A stretch of DNA of 64,000 nucleotides from RYN-111 sp963760125 (GCA_963760125.1 CAVXBV010000002.1:62001-126000), one strand, 5' to 3'. Shown: positions 1-8,811, numbered from the stretch's first letter. Notes: generated by a model from the sequence alone, not told the origin. Program-made: numbers and translations.

Positions 1-1270
1 TCCAGTCGTCGAAGTCGATGTTCTTCACCTGGCTCATCAGCAGGAAGCCGACGACCACGAGCGCCGGGGAGGCTGCCTCGAACGGCACGACCTTCACCAG
101 TGGGGTGAGGAACAGCGCGCCCAGGAACAGCAGGCCCGTCACCACGCTGGCAAGGCCGGTGCGGGCACCGTCGCCGACCCCCGCGGCAGACTCGATGTAG
201 GTCGTCGCGGACGAGGTCCCCGACGCGCCACCCGCGATGGCGGCGATCGAGTCGACGAGCAGCACCGTGTCGGCCCCGGGCAGCTGGCCCTCGTCATCGA
301 GCAGACCTGCTTCAGCCCCGACGCCCACGACGGTTCCCATGGTGTCGAAGAAATCAGCCAGCATCAGGGTGAAGACGAACAGCAGGGCCGTGACCACGCC
401 GACCCGCTCGAAGCTGCCGAACAGGCTGAACTCCCCCAGCAGGCCGAGGTCGGGAACAGCAAAGACCTTGTCCGGCAGGTCGGGAACGTTCAGCGAGAAG
501 CCACCGGGGTTGGGCTTGTCGTTCACGAACGCCCCGCCGACGTCGAAGACCTTCTCGACCACGATCGCGATCACCGTGGTCACCACGATGCCCAGGAAGA
601 TGGCGCCCTTCACCCGGCGGACCATGAGCACGATCATGATCAGCAGGCCGACGACGAAGACCACGGTCGGCCAGCCGCGCAGCTGGCCGGTGCTACCGAG
701 TTGGAGGGGGACCGTGGTCCCGGCAGCGTCGGGGATCCGGCGCACGAAGCCGGCGTCGACGAAGCCGATGATGGCGATGAACAGCCCGATGCCGACGCTG
801 ATCGCGGTCTTGAGCTCGGGCGGGATGGCGCGGAAGATCGTGCCGCGCACACCCGTCAGCACAAGCGCCGTGATGACGATGCCCTCGAGGACCACCAGCC
901 CCATGGCGTCCTGCCAGGACATCTGCCCGGCGACGCTGAACGCCACGAAGGCGTTGAGGCCCAGGCCGGTGGCCAGGGCGAAGGGGTAGCGCCCGACGAC
1001 GCCCATCAGCAGCGTCATCACCGCCGCGACCAGCGCCGTGGCGGCCGCGATCTTCGGGATGCCCGAGCCGGGCTCGGTGCCCCCGCCGAGGACTCGGCCG
1101 TCGCCGTCGAGGGCGAAGCCCAGGATGAGCGGGTTGAGCACCACGATGTAGGCCATCGTGAAGAAGGTGGTCACCCCGCCGCGCAGCTCGCGCTCGACGG
1201 TGCTTCCCCTCGAGGTGATGGAGAAGTAGCGGTCCAGGCCGTTGACCGGCTCCGTGGCGGTGGTCGTCAT
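1..1270 (-). CDS. NCS2-family purine permease, C-terminus cut by window edge
   Basis: Reading the reverse strand from an ATG at 1270 gives an open frame of 423 codons that runs off the window. The start reads MTTTATEPVNGLDRYFSI, followed by the family block TVERELRGGVTTFFTMAYIV, and later GGASGTSSATTYIESAAGV; both are typical of the AzgA/PbuG branch of NCS2 proton symporters for adenine, guanine and hypoxanthine. Many hydrophobic segments follow. The specific purine cannot be read from sequence. It is divergent from the DUF2530 gene, and a perfect hairpin abuts its start codon with no clear Shine-Dalgarno site. The last visible residues are VKNIDFDDW; the true C-terminus lies outside. Confidence in the family is high. 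Confidence 0.9.
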   Translation of the reverse strand, partial: MTTTATEPVNGLDRYFSITSRGSTVERELRGGVTTFFTMAYIVVLNPLILGFALDGDGRVLGGGTEPGSGIPKIAAATALVAAVMTLLMGVVGRYPFALATGLGLNAFVAFSVAGQMSWQDAMGLVVLEGIVITALVLTGVRGTIFRAIPPELKTAISVGIGLFIAIIGFVDAGFVRRIPDAAGTTVPLQLGSTGQLRGWPTVVFVVGLLIMIVLMVRRVKGAIFLGIVVTTVIAIVVEKVFDVGGAFVNDKPNPGGFSLNVPDLPDKVFAVPDLGLLGEFSLFGSFERVGVVTALLFVFTLMLADFFDTMGTVVGVGAEAGLLDDEGQLPGADTVLLVDSIAAIAGGASGTSSATTYIESAAGVGDGARTGLASVVTGLLFLGALFLTPLVKVVPFEAASPALVVVGFLLMSQVKNIDFDDW

Positions 1271-1289
1271 GGGTGGCAGGGTGCCACCC
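1271..1289. promoter_or_regulatory. Perfect inverted repeat touching the permease start codon
   Basis: Arms GGGTGGCA and TGCCACCC flank a GGG spacer and end directly at the ATG of the permease. It could be a repressor operator in the divergent promoter region or an mRNA hairpin that hides the start. No protein partner can be named from sequence. Confidence 0.4.
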
Positions 1290-1317
1290 AGACGTGGCCA
1301 GGTCCGGCAAGCCTGCG

Positions 1318-1323
1318 TACCGT
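1318..1323 (+). promoter_or_regulatory. -10 hexamer TACCGT of a leaderless DUF2530 transcript
   Basis: TACCGT ends six bases before the GTG at 1330. The same spacing recurs at many genes in this window, so transcription probably begins at or next to the start codon. Confidence 0.45.
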
Positions 1324-1329
1324 CGTGTC

Positions 1330-1560
1330 GTGCCGCGCCGACCAGACCCTGAGCCGCTCGAGACCGATGACGTCCGCCTCGTCGCGGGCGGGACCGCGCT
1401 GTGGGCGGTCGCCCTGGTGGTGCTGGGCATCGCCCGGGTCGCGGGCGCGGGCGTTCACGGGTGGTGGCTGTGGATGTGCGTGACCGGGATCGTGCTCGGT
1501 CTGCTCGGCGTCAGGACGTGTCTGCGGCGGCGGTCCGCGCGCGCCCTCGCCGCCCCCTGA
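1330..1560 (+). CDS. DUF2530 small membrane protein
   Basis: A 76-residue protein beginning VPRRPDPEPLETDDVRLVAG, followed by two hydrophobic segments (about residues 21-38 and 46-63) and a basic tail. The RPDPEPLE-DDV opening and two-helix layout match DUF2530, an actinobacterial family of unknown function. The GTG at 1330 is preferred over an upstream in-frame GTG at 1273 because the family motif starts there and TACCGT sits six bases upstream. It is divergent from the NCS2 permease, a pairing I recall from other actinobacteria, but no functional link is established. Confidence 0.75.
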   Translation: MPRRPDPEPLETDDVRLVAGGTALWAVALVVLGIARVAGAGVHGWWLWMCVTGIVLGLLGVRTCLRRRSARALAAP

Positions 1561-1622
1561 CCGCATCGCCATACCTGGCTACCGTTTTGGCGGCATTCGC
1601 CCGGATCGTGTACCTACTGTGC

Positions 1623-3230
1623 ATGACCCCAGCGCGAACGGCTCTGCTCCTTGCTGCCCTGCTCGTCGGTACGGTCAGCGGGACCGCCTCCGCGAGCCAC
1701 CCCTACGGCTCGTGCACGCGCTCCCCCGCCGAGACCTGCGAGCGGTGGGCGGCGACGCTGGACGACCCGAGCGTGACGGCACCCCAAAGGTCCGACCAGT
1801 TCGGTGCCGCGGCGGTGTCCACCTCCGATCTGGTCATCGCCGTCAGCAAGAACGTGGCGCTCAACTCCTCACGTCCGTACTCCTCGACCGCCACCGCGCT
1901 GATCCGGGCCTACGCCAAGTCTGACGGCCGCGTGACGTGGACCGCCACCTACGCCGACCGTGCCTACGTCAACGTGACCACCGCGACCGCGTCCCCCGAC
2001 GGCACGACGCTGTTCATCACCGGCGGTGCCTACAACGGCTTTCCCGTCGGCGCCACCGACAGCCAGCTGATGACGGTCGCGTTCGACACCGCCGACGGAT
2101 CCGTGCGCTGGGCATCGCACTGGGACGCTCGCACGGACGGGACCGACAACGGCAAAGCGATCGCGGTCTCCCCCGATGGTGCGGAGGTGTACGTCTCCGG
2201 CGTGACGACGTCGGCTCGTGGCGACCTGGACTACGTCACCGTCGGGTACTCCGCCGTCGACGGCAGCGAGCTCTGGTCCGCGGTCTACGCCGGGCCCAAG
2301 GAGGGCGGCAGCGACGCCGTGTTCGGCCTCGCCGTGAACCCGGTGCAGGACCTGCTGTACGTCACCGGCTGGAGCGACGGCGTCGTGGAGTACGACGCCG
2401 ATTACGGGACTGTCGCGTACGCGCTGGGTCACGGCACCGCCGGCGAGGGGGACGGTCCGGGAAACGGCAAGGGAAAGGACAAGCCCAAGAAGAAGCCCGG
2501 CAAAGGTAGCGGCGGGGCGGCTGCGGGGCCGACCGCAGGGACGGTGGCCTGGGTCGCGCGCTACGACGGGCTGGGCCAGAACCGAAGCGACCGAGGCGAC
2601 GCGGTCACGGTCTCACCCGACGGCGCGCGGGTCTTCGTGACCGGGGACAGCTACGCGGGCAAGGGCGGGGGCGACTACGACTACGCCACGGTCGCCTACG
2701 ACGCCGCAACAGGCGAGCAGCTCTGGCAGTCGCGCTACTCCGGCGTCGGTGGCGGCTTCAACAGCGCGAACCGGATCGTCGCCGGCGCCCAGCTCGTCCT
2801 GGTGTCCGGCCAGTCCAAGGGCGCCGCCAACGAGGGCAACGATGCGGTCACCGTCGCCTACGACGCGGTGACGGGGGCGCAGCGGTGGGTGGCGGCGGTC
2901 GCCCCGGCCCGGAGCGACGACTACGCCAAGGGGCTGCAACTGTCCCCGGACGCGTCGACGGCCTACGTCCTCGCGACGAGCACACCCATCGTGAACTACA
3001 CCGCCCTCTCGCGCGCGACGCTCGCGGCCTACTCGACCGCCACGGGGGCCCTCCGGTGGCAGTCGACGCTGGAGGGCGGTGGCCTGAACGCCCTGAGCGG
3101 GTCGGGGCTCTCGGTCTCCCCCGCCGGTGACTCCGTCAGCGCCCTCGCCGACCTCAAGCGCAGCGCGGATCCGACGGGCAGCCCCAGCCAGAACATCTAC
3201 GACGTGGTGGTCGCCGCGTTCGCTCCCTGA
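1623..3230 (+). CDS. Secreted beta-propeller (PQQ-like repeat) protein
   Basis: 535 residues. The first about 25 form a signal peptide ending near TASASHP. The rest is built of repeats with the pattern VSPDG..VYVTG...DYATVAYDA.TG..LW, typical of PQQ/WD-like propeller blades. Between blades lies a low-complexity linker rich in Gly, Lys and Pro (about residues 275-305) that breaks the repeat rhythm. No catalytic motif or calcium/PQQ ligand set is obvious, so it is probably a binding or structural extracellular protein. The ATG at 1623 is chosen because it begins the signal peptide; TACCTA lies six bases before it, a weaker version of the leaderless pattern. Its 3' end overlaps the convergent gene by 34 bases. 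Confidence 0.75.
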   Translation: MTPARTALLLAALLVGTVSGTASASHPYGSCTRSPAETCERWAATLDDPSVTAPQRSDQFGAAAVSTSDLVIAVSKNVALNSSRPYSSTATALIRAYAKSDGRVTWTATYADRAYVNVTTATASPDGTTLFITGGAYNGFPVGATDSQLMTVAFDTADGSVRWASHWDARTDGTDNGKAIAVSPDGAEVYVSGVTTSARGDLDYVTVGYSAVDGSELWSAVYAGPKEGGSDAVFGLAVNPVQDLLYVTGWSDGVVEYDADYGTVAYALGHGTAGEGDGPGNGKGKDKPKKKPGKGSGGAAAGPTAGTVAWVARYDGLGQNRSDRGDAVTVSPDGARVFVTGDSYAGKGGGDYDYATVAYDAATGEQLWQSRYSGVGGGFNSANRIVAGAQLVLVSGQSKGAANEGNDAVTVAYDAVTGAQRWVAAVAPARSDDYAKGLQLSPDASTAYVLATSTPIVNYTALSRATLAAYSTATGALRWQSTLEGGGLNALSGSGLSVSPAGDSVSALADLKRSADPTGSPSQNIYDVVVAAFAP

Positions 3231-3688
3231 CGGCTTCCCTCGGCCTTGGCGCGCTTGGGCGGCGTACGGCGGGCAGGGAGCTCGATCGACGGGGCGAGCG
3301 CCTCGGTGAGGGTGCGGACGGCGTCCTCGAGCTCAGTGATGCGGGACTGGTCGCCGCGCAGCTGCTCGGCGACGATGAGCGAACCGCCCAGTGCGGACAG
3401 CAGCACCACGACGATGCCTGTGCTGGCGAGGAACGGGATCTGCCGGTTGAGCAGGGGCTCGCCGGAGATCTGGTACCAGCCGATCCCGCCGATGACGGCG
3501 GCCAGGCCCAGCACGGACAGTCCGATCCACAGGCGGGTGCGGGTGGCGTTCACGGTTCCTCCGAGGGGACGGGAGCGAAGCCCGGCCAAGAAGCCGAGCA
3601 GGAGCGGGACGAGCAGCAGACCGAAGATCACGAGCGCGAAGCTGGCGGCCAACGTGCCGGCGAGCGGAGAGACCGCGGCGGGCCTCAT
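3197..3688 (-). CDS. Hypothetical membrane protein at the end of the liv operon
   Basis: 163 residues with three hydrophobic segments (about residues 12-35, 51-71 and 84-104). A short predicted coiled coil follows (QSRITELEDAVRTLTEAL), then a basic tail. Not recognised as a named family. Its ATG overlaps the stop of the upstream ABC ATPase gene by four bases (ATGA), so it is probably translated together with the transporter. It might be an accessory membrane subunit, but nothing in its sequence shows that. The 3' end runs 34 bases into the convergent propeller gene. Confidence 0.7.
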   Translation of the reverse strand: MRPAAVSPLAGTLAASFALVIFGLLLVPLLLGFLAGLRSRPLGGTVNATRTRLWIGLSVLGLAAVIGGIGWYQISGEPLLNRQIPFLASTGIVVVLLSALGGSLIVAEQLRGDQSRITELEDAVRTLTEALAPSIELPARRTPPKRAKAEGSRQGANAATTTS

Positions 3689-4434
3689 GCCTGCACCCCC
3701 AGGTAGGCCTCGCGCAGGCGGCCCTGCATGGCACGGACCTCGGCGCCCTCCGCCGAGGCGACGACCTGCCCCTTCTCGAGGATGTAGGCCCGGTTCGCCA
3801 GGTCGAGCGCCAACACGTTCTGCTCGACGAGCAGGACCGCGACGCCCGCGGTGCGGTTGACCTCAGCGATGAGGCTGAAGGCCCGCTCCGTCATGATCGG
3901 CGACAGGCCCATCGACGCCTCGTCCACGAGCATCAGCCGGGGTGACGCCATCAGCGCCCTTCCGAGGGCGAGCATCTGCTGCTGCCCGCCCGACAGCGTC
4001 CCCGCTTTCTGCTCGCGACGCTCGGCCAGGATGGGGAAGGTGGTGAACGTCTTGTCGAGGGAGTCCGCGACCTGCGCCCGGTCGGCAACGGAGTAGGCGC
4101 CGAGCTCGAGGTTCTCCGCGACCGTGAGGTCGCGCAGCATCCCGCGGCCCTCGGGGACCATGACCACCCCGCGCGCCACCAGGTCCTCCGGCGGTACCGC
4201 CTTGGTGCGACCACCCCAGCCGCGTCGCCCGGTGAGCACCTCGCCGTCCAGGGCCAGCGTCCCGGACATCGTCGGCAGCAAGCCGGTGATCGCGCGCAGG
4301 GTGGTCGTCTTGCCGGCACCGTTGGACCCCATCAGGGCGACGATCTCGCCCTCGCCGATGGACAGGGAGACACCGAAGAGCACCTGCAGCGTGCCGTAGC
4401 CCGCACACAGGTCGGTCACCTCGAGCAGGGTCAC
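3685..4434 (-). CDS. livF: Branched-chain amino-acid ABC transporter ATPase LivF
   Basis: 249 residues, close to the usual LivF length. Walker A is GSNGAGKT (36-43), the ABC signature LSGGQQQMLALGRAL lies near residue 150, and Walker B is LMLVDEASMGLSP followed by the switch region VLLVEQN. As the second cytoplasmic ATPase of a HAAT-type importer it would pair with the LivG domain encoded just upstream. The ATG at 4434 overlaps the end of the fused livM-livG gene by four bases. The substrate is uncertain: this family also imports amides, urea and aromatic compounds. Confidence 0.92.
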   Translation of the reverse strand: MTLLEVTDLCAGYGTLQVLFGVSLSIGEGEIVALMGSNGAGKTTTLRAITGLLPTMSGTLALDGEVLTGRRGWGGRTKAVPPEDLVARGVVMVPEGRGMLRDLTVAENLELGAYSVADRAQVADSLDKTFTTFPILAERREQKAGTLSGGQQQMLALGRALMASPRLMLVDEASMGLSPIMTERAFSLIAEVNRTAGVAVLLVEQNVLALDLANRAYILEKGQVVASAEGAEVRAMQGRLREAYLGVQA

Positions 4435-6269
4435 GTCAGCACCTCCTCGCGCAGCGTCCCGCGACCGAGGAAGCTCTCCACGACCTGAGGCTGCGCCGTC
4501 ACGAACGCCGGCGTGCCCTCAGCGATGAGCATCCCGGACTCGAGGCAGTAGCAGTAGTCGCAGGTCTCGGCGATGAGCGGCACGTGGTGCTCGATGACGA
4601 CCAGCGTCAGGCCGAGCTCGTCGCGCAATGCCCGGAACCGGTCTCCGAGGGCGTGCGCCTCCTCCGGCGTCAGTCCGGCCGAGGCCTCGTCGAGCAGCAG
4701 CAGGTCCGGTCCGGACGCGACCGCGGAGGCGATTTCGACGATGCGCATCGTGCCGTACGGCAGGTCACCGAGCCGCTCGCCAGCCAGGTGCTGCAGGCCG
4801 AACAGCTCGAGCGCCTGGTCCGCCCGCCGTCGCAGCTCGCGCTCGGTCCCCACGGTGGCCCCCAGCGCCAGGAGTCCCGCCGCCGCCGGGTACGACGCCA
4901 ACCACGACTGGGCGAGCAGGACGTTCTCCCGCACGGTCTCCCCACGGACCAGCCCCATGTCCTGGAAAGTGCGGGCGACCCCGCGGGCCGACCGGGTCGA
5001 GGACGCAGCCGTCACGATCTCGCGGTCGCGGAACCGGATCGAGCCGGTCGTGGGAGCCATCCCGGAGACAGCGTTGAAGAACGTCGACTTGCCCGCGCCG
5101 TTCGCGCCGATGAGGCCCACGATCTCCGACCGGCGGACCTGCAGGTCGAGGTCTGCCAGCGCCTGCACCCCGCCGTACCGCACCCCGACGGTCCTGGCCT
5201 CGAGCAGCACCGGAACCGGCAGCCGCTGCGCCAGGGGCCGTGGGACGTCCCGCAGGACTCGGGCACCGGCCGACGCGGCGACGGCGTCCGTGGCCTGCGG
5301 ACGAGGTGATGGCGGCTCGCCGCGGCCCCCCAGGACGGCTTCGAGGTCGCGCAGCACCCCACCGATCCCCTGCGGCTGCAGGATGACCGAGATCAGCAGC
5401 AGGCCGGCGAGCGCCACGGGCGCGACCAGCGCAGCCGGCCCGAAGGGGGTGTCGAAGTCGGTCCCCAGCAGCCCGGGGAGCGCCTTGGTCAGCAGCGCCG
5501 CAAGCACGATGCCCGGCGCGGAGCGTGCTCCGCCGACGACCACGATGGCCACGAGGATCAGCGACTCCCGCAGGGAGAACGGCGCCGTGTCCGTGACGGA
5601 GGTCTGCTGCACGGCGAACAGCGCGCCACCGAGCCCGGCGATGCCGCCGGACACGCCCCAGGCGAAGAGCTTGGTCCGTCCCGTAGCGATGCCGAACGCT
5701 GCGGCGCGCGCTTCCACGTCACGGACGGCCAGCAGAGACCGACCACCGCGGGTGCGACGCAACGCGGCGAGCACCGCGAGGACCAGGGCGAGCAACGCCA
5801 GCGCGAGGTAGTACTGCGCGTCGACGGTCTGCATCCACGAGGGGGGCTCGAAGTCCCGCCCGGAAGACTTCACCCCGGACCACTTGTTGGGGATCTGCTG
5901 CGCGAACTGCTGGAACGCCAGCGAGGCGATGGCCACCTGGAGACCCCGGATGCGCAGCGACGGCAGACCCACCACGATCGCCGCTGCGGCGGTCACCACC
6001 ACGGCCCCGACGAAGGCCACGAGCACCGGCACGTCGCGGGTACCGAGGGCCAGGGTCGTGTAGGTGCCGACCCCGAAGAGCGCGGCGTGCGCGAGGGACA
6101 GCTGCCCGGTGGAGCCGACGAGGACGTCGAGCCCCAGCGCCACCAGCGCGATGCACGCGGCGCCAGTGATGATCGCGGTCTGGGGGACGTTCAGGAACGC
6201 CGGAGCGACCAGGGCCAGGACCACGAGGCCCAGTGTCGACACGCGACGCGGGAGCTCAGGCCGTGACAC
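4431..6269 (-). CDS. Fused LivM permease and LivG ATPase
   Basis: 612 residues from the GTG at 6269. Residues 1-about 320 are a LivM-type permease (VLVGSTGQLSLAHAALFGVG; polytopic; ending LISVILQPQGIGGVLRDL). A Pro/Ala-rich linker follows, then a LivG-type ATPase from about residue 355 with Walker A GANGAGKS near 386, signature LPYGTMRIVEIASAV and Walker B LLLLDEASAGLTPEE. Permease and ATPase are separate proteins in the classical Liv system; the single-chain form is seen in various actinobacteria. The start was placed at GTG 6269, which overlaps the end of livH by 14 bases, because the in-frame sequence further upstream lies inside livH and lacks permease character. Confidence 0.9.
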   Translation of the reverse strand: MSRPELPRRVSTLGLVVLALVAPAFLNVPQTAIITGAACIALVALGLDVLVGSTGQLSLAHAALFGVGTYTTLALGTRDVPVLVAFVGAVVVTAAAAIVVGLPSLRIRGLQVAIASLAFQQFAQQIPNKWSGVKSSGRDFEPPSWMQTVDAQYYLALALLALVLAVLAALRRTRGGRSLLAVRDVEARAAAFGIATGRTKLFAWGVSGGIAGLGGALFAVQQTSVTDTAPFSLRESLILVAIVVVGGARSAPGIVLAALLTKALPGLLGTDFDTPFGPAALVAPVALAGLLLISVILQPQGIGGVLRDLEAVLGGRGEPPSPRPQATDAVAASAGARVLRDVPRPLAQRLPVPVLLEARTVGVRYGGVQALADLDLQVRRSEIVGLIGANGAGKSTFFNAVSGMAPTTGSIRFRDREIVTAASSTRSARGVARTFQDMGLVRGETVRENVLLAQSWLASYPAAAGLLALGATVGTERELRRRADQALELFGLQHLAGERLGDLPYGTMRIVEIASAVASGPDLLLLDEASAGLTPEEAHALGDRFRALRDELGLTLVVIEHHVPLIAETCDYCYCLESGMLIAEGTPAFVTAQPQVVESFLGRGTLREEVLT

Positions 6270-7134
6270 GGGCGCTCCCGAACAGGCCCTGCGGTCGGAC
6301 GAGCAGCGTGAGCAGGACGGCCACGAACACGACGCCGGCACTGGTGGTCGGGTCGACGCGCGACCCCACGACGCCGTTCACCATGCCCACCGCCAGGCTG
6401 CCGAGGATGGCGCCCCCCAAGCTGTCGAGCCCCCCGATGACCGCACCGGCGAGCGCCGACAGCAGCGCGGTCGTCAACGAGAAGGGCGTGAGCGAGCCGA
6501 TGATGGGGGCGAGCAAGGACGCAGCCGCGCCGGCCAGCATCCCGCCGACTCCCCACGAGAAGACGTAGACGCGGTTGACCTTCACTCCAAGCAGTCGGGC
6601 CACGGTGGGGTCGCTCGTGGTGGCCCGCGTGGCCAGGCCGAAGCTGGTGCGCGAGAGAAACAGATAGAGGCCCACGGCGACCACAGCGGCCAGGCTGAGC
6701 AGCGCCAGCTGGGTGAACGTGAGCGTCGCGCCCCCGATCTTGACCGACCCGGTGCCCACCGGGGACGGCGCAGCGAACGGGTCGAGGCCGTAGACCCGCA
6801 GCTCCAGCAGCGCGAGGAACAGGGCCACCGCCAGGGTCGCGACCAGTCCGTCCAGCGGCGGTCGTCCGACGAGCGGCCGCATCACCAGGCGCTCGATGAC
6901 GACGCCGAGCAGTCCGCCGAGGAAGACAGCGAGCAGGGCTGCCTCGAAGACCGAGGGGCGCCACCCGAGCAGCCCGTGGCCGTGCCAGTACAGCGAGGCG
7001 TACAGCGCGAAGGCGCCGATCTCGCCGATGGCGAGCGACAGCACCTTCGTCCCGCTGTACACCAGCACCACGGCAACAGCCATGAGGGAGTACGCCGAGC
7101 CGATCGCGAGCCCGACGACGACGTCACCGAGCAC
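6256..7134 (-). CDS. livH: Branched-chain amino-acid ABC transporter permease LivH
   Basis: 292 residues, polytopic throughout. The opening VLGDVVVGLAIGSAYSLMAV and the block YSGTKVLSLAIGEIGAF are characteristic of LivH permeases, as is the ending VRPQGLFGSA. The GTG start at 7134 shares one base with the TAG stop of the substrate-binding protein gene, so the two are probably translationally coupled. It should form the inner-membrane channel with the LivM half of the fused protein. Frame sequence upstream of 7134 is antisense to or inside the binding-protein gene and was not included. Confidence 0.9.
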   Translation of the reverse strand: MLGDVVVGLAIGSAYSLMAVAVVLVYSGTKVLSLAIGEIGAFALYASLYWHGHGLLGWRPSVFEAALLAVFLGGLLGVVIERLVMRPLVGRPPLDGLVATLAVALFLALLELRVYGLDPFAAPSPVGTGSVKIGGATLTFTQLALLSLAAVVAVGLYLFLSRTSFGLATRATTSDPTVARLLGVKVNRVYVFSWGVGGMLAGAAASLLAPIIGSLTPFSLTTALLSALAGAVIGGLDSLGGAILGSLAVGMVNGVVGSRVDPTTSAGVVFVAVLLTLLVRPQGLFGSARVTA

Positions 7135-8645
7135 TAGTAGACCGCCTTGTAGTCCGACTCGGTGGACCACGTGGAGCCGGCGCCCGTCCCCTTGACGGTC
7201 ATGACGATCGTGCGGTCGCCACTGCCGTATCGCTTGCCGCCGGTGAAGTCGAGCGGTGGCCAGCACATGGCGGCGCCGGTGACGACGTCCGTGCTCCCCG
7301 TCTTCAGGTTCTGCATGGCCACGCGGAAGCTGTTGCGCCCCAGGTCCTTGCCGACCGTCTTGAGCGCGGCGGCGATGATCTGGCCGTAGCCCCAGCTGGC
7401 GAGGCCGATGTCCTTGTCCTGCGTCGTCCGCCCAGCGGTGTTCACCTGGTTGAAGGTGGCGTAGCGAGGGTCGTCCAGCCCGCCCCACGGGCTGAAGGCC
7501 TTCGCGCCGTCGAGCGCTCCCGCTGCCGGGGTGAGCACCAGGTTGAACCCCCAGGCCACCGAGCTGCTCACCCACGTCGGGTGGTAGCCGTTGCTCTGGG
7601 ACTCGTGGGAGATGTTGATGGCGTTGCTCGGCGCGACGTACAGCCAGACCGCGTCAGCGTTGTCATTGGCCAGCTTCTGCGCCTCAGACAGGAACTGGCT
7701 TCCCTGCCCGTCGACGACCTCGTTGTGCACCACCTTCAGGCCGAGCCGCTTGGCCTCGGCGACGAAGGCGTCGCGCGCCGGGTAGGCCGTCGGGTCGTTC
7801 TCACCGACGAACCCGACCGTCTTCACCTTCAGCGTGTGGGCCATGTACCCGGCGATCTGCCGCCCGTTGTTGACCTGGTTGGTCCCGATGTAGAAGCCGT
7901 CGTCCGGGATCGTCTGGGCTGCCGGCATCTGGTTGATGAGGTGCGGGATACCGGCCTTGTGCAACTCCTTGACCAGGGCGCCCTCGACCGCGATGCGGTC
8001 CAGCGACACGGCGGCGAAGATCCCGTCGTTCACCGCGTTCTGCACGGCCGTGCGTGCACCCACCTCGGTGCTCTGGGTGTCGTAGATCTTGACGGTGACG
8101 TTGCGCCCGGCGATGCCGCCCTTGGTCTTGACGTAGTCGAAGTAGTTCTGCGCCTGGGCGTCGATCGTCGCCGGCACCGGCGCCGCGCCGGTCTTGGGCA
8201 CGAAGTAGCCCAGCTTGATGGTGGTGTCGGTCACCCCGTCGGTGCTGCCTCGGGGGACCGGACCCGGCGCCGCACCGGACGTGCTTCCCGAGGTCCCGCC
8301 GCCGCTCGTTCCGGCGGCGCCCCCCGAACTGCCCCCTGAGGTGCCCGCCGACGTGCCCCCCGACGTGCTGCTCCCCGTGCCGCCACTGGTGCCGCTGGCG
8401 TTCGAGGACGAGCCGCCGCCGACGGCTGGTCCGGTGCTCCCACCGGTCGTGCCCCCGGGGGTACCCCCGGCCGCGACCGGGACGCCCCCTTGATCGACCG
8501 GCACACCGCCTTGGTCCACGACGACGCCGCCCTGGCTGACGGGGTTGCCCGTCGCCGACTCGATGCGGTCGAAGCGGGCCCCGCAGGCGGTGGTCGCCAC
8601 GAGGACAAGAGCAAGGGGCAGGACACGGAGACGGGCGCGGCGCAC
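7134..8645 (-). CDS. ABC transporter substrate-binding lipoprotein (Leu/Ile/Val type)
   Basis: 503 residues. A signal peptide ends at a lipobox with the lipidated Cys at residue 21 (ATTACG). Residues about 30-135 are an extreme Gly/Ser/Thr/Ala linker with short repeats (VDQGGVPVDQGGVPVA). The periplasmic-binding-protein type 1 fold follows from about 140 (IKLGYFVPKTGAAPV...). Secreted binding proteins of this class capture the solute and deliver it to LivH/LivM. The linker is unusually long and would lift the domain through the thick wall. The GTG at 8645 has GAGAGG upstream. First gene of the operon; its promoter overlaps a CRP-like box. Confidence 0.88.
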   Translation of the reverse strand: MRRARLRVLPLALVLVATTACGARFDRIESATGNPVSQGGVVVDQGGVPVDQGGVPVAAGGTPGGTTGGSTGPAVGGGSSSNASGTSGGTGSSTSGGTSAGTSGGSSGGAAGTSGGGTSGSTSGAAPGPVPRGSTDGVTDTTIKLGYFVPKTGAAPVPATIDAQAQNYFDYVKTKGGIAGRNVTVKIYDTQSTEVGARTAVQNAVNDGIFAAVSLDRIAVEGALVKELHKAGIPHLINQMPAAQTIPDDGFYIGTNQVNNGRQIAGYMAHTLKVKTVGFVGENDPTAYPARDAFVAEAKRLGLKVVHNEVVDGQGSQFLSEAQKLANDNADAVWLYVAPSNAINISHESQSNGYHPTWVSSSVAWGFNLVLTPAAGALDGAKAFSPWGGLDDPRYATFNQVNTAGRTTQDKDIGLASWGYGQIIAAALKTVGKDLGRNSFRVAMQNLKTGSTDVVTGAAMCWPPLDFTGGKRYGSGDRTIVMTVKGTGAGSTWSTESDYKAVY

Positions 8646-8689
8646 GGGTGACCTCTCGGCGGTTCGGCGGGGGTGTCACGCCCGAAAGC

Positions 8690-8708
8690 TGTGACCGCCG
8701 TCACTGTA
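8690..8708 (-). promoter_or_regulatory. Promoter of the liv operon with an overlapping CRP-like box
   Basis: TGTGACCGCCGTCACT (8690-8705) fits the CRP consensus TGTGA-N6-TCACA. It overlaps TACAGT, read on the reverse strand at 8708-8703, which is a good -10. An operator there would be expected to repress. That a Crp-type protein binds it is inference. Confidence 0.5.
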
Positions 8709-8781
8709 GAGATATCAGGGCGTTTCGGACAGGGGATGCGCAGGTGACACGCGGTCCCAGCGGGTGCGGCAGGATGCACCC

Positions 8782-8811
8782 ATGCGCTCAGGACGAGGAC
8801 GGCAGCAGTAG
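8782..8811 (+). CDS. Possible leaderless nine-codon upstream ORF
   Basis: An ATG at 8782 opens MRSGRGRQQ and stops at TAG 8809-8811, whose last base is the first base of the GTG start of the glycosyltransferase gene. CAGGAT ends six bases before the ATG, the spacing found at other leaderless starts here. It may couple translation into the downstream gene. It is too short for coding statistics, so confidence is low. Confidence 0.3.
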   Translation: MRSGRGRQQ

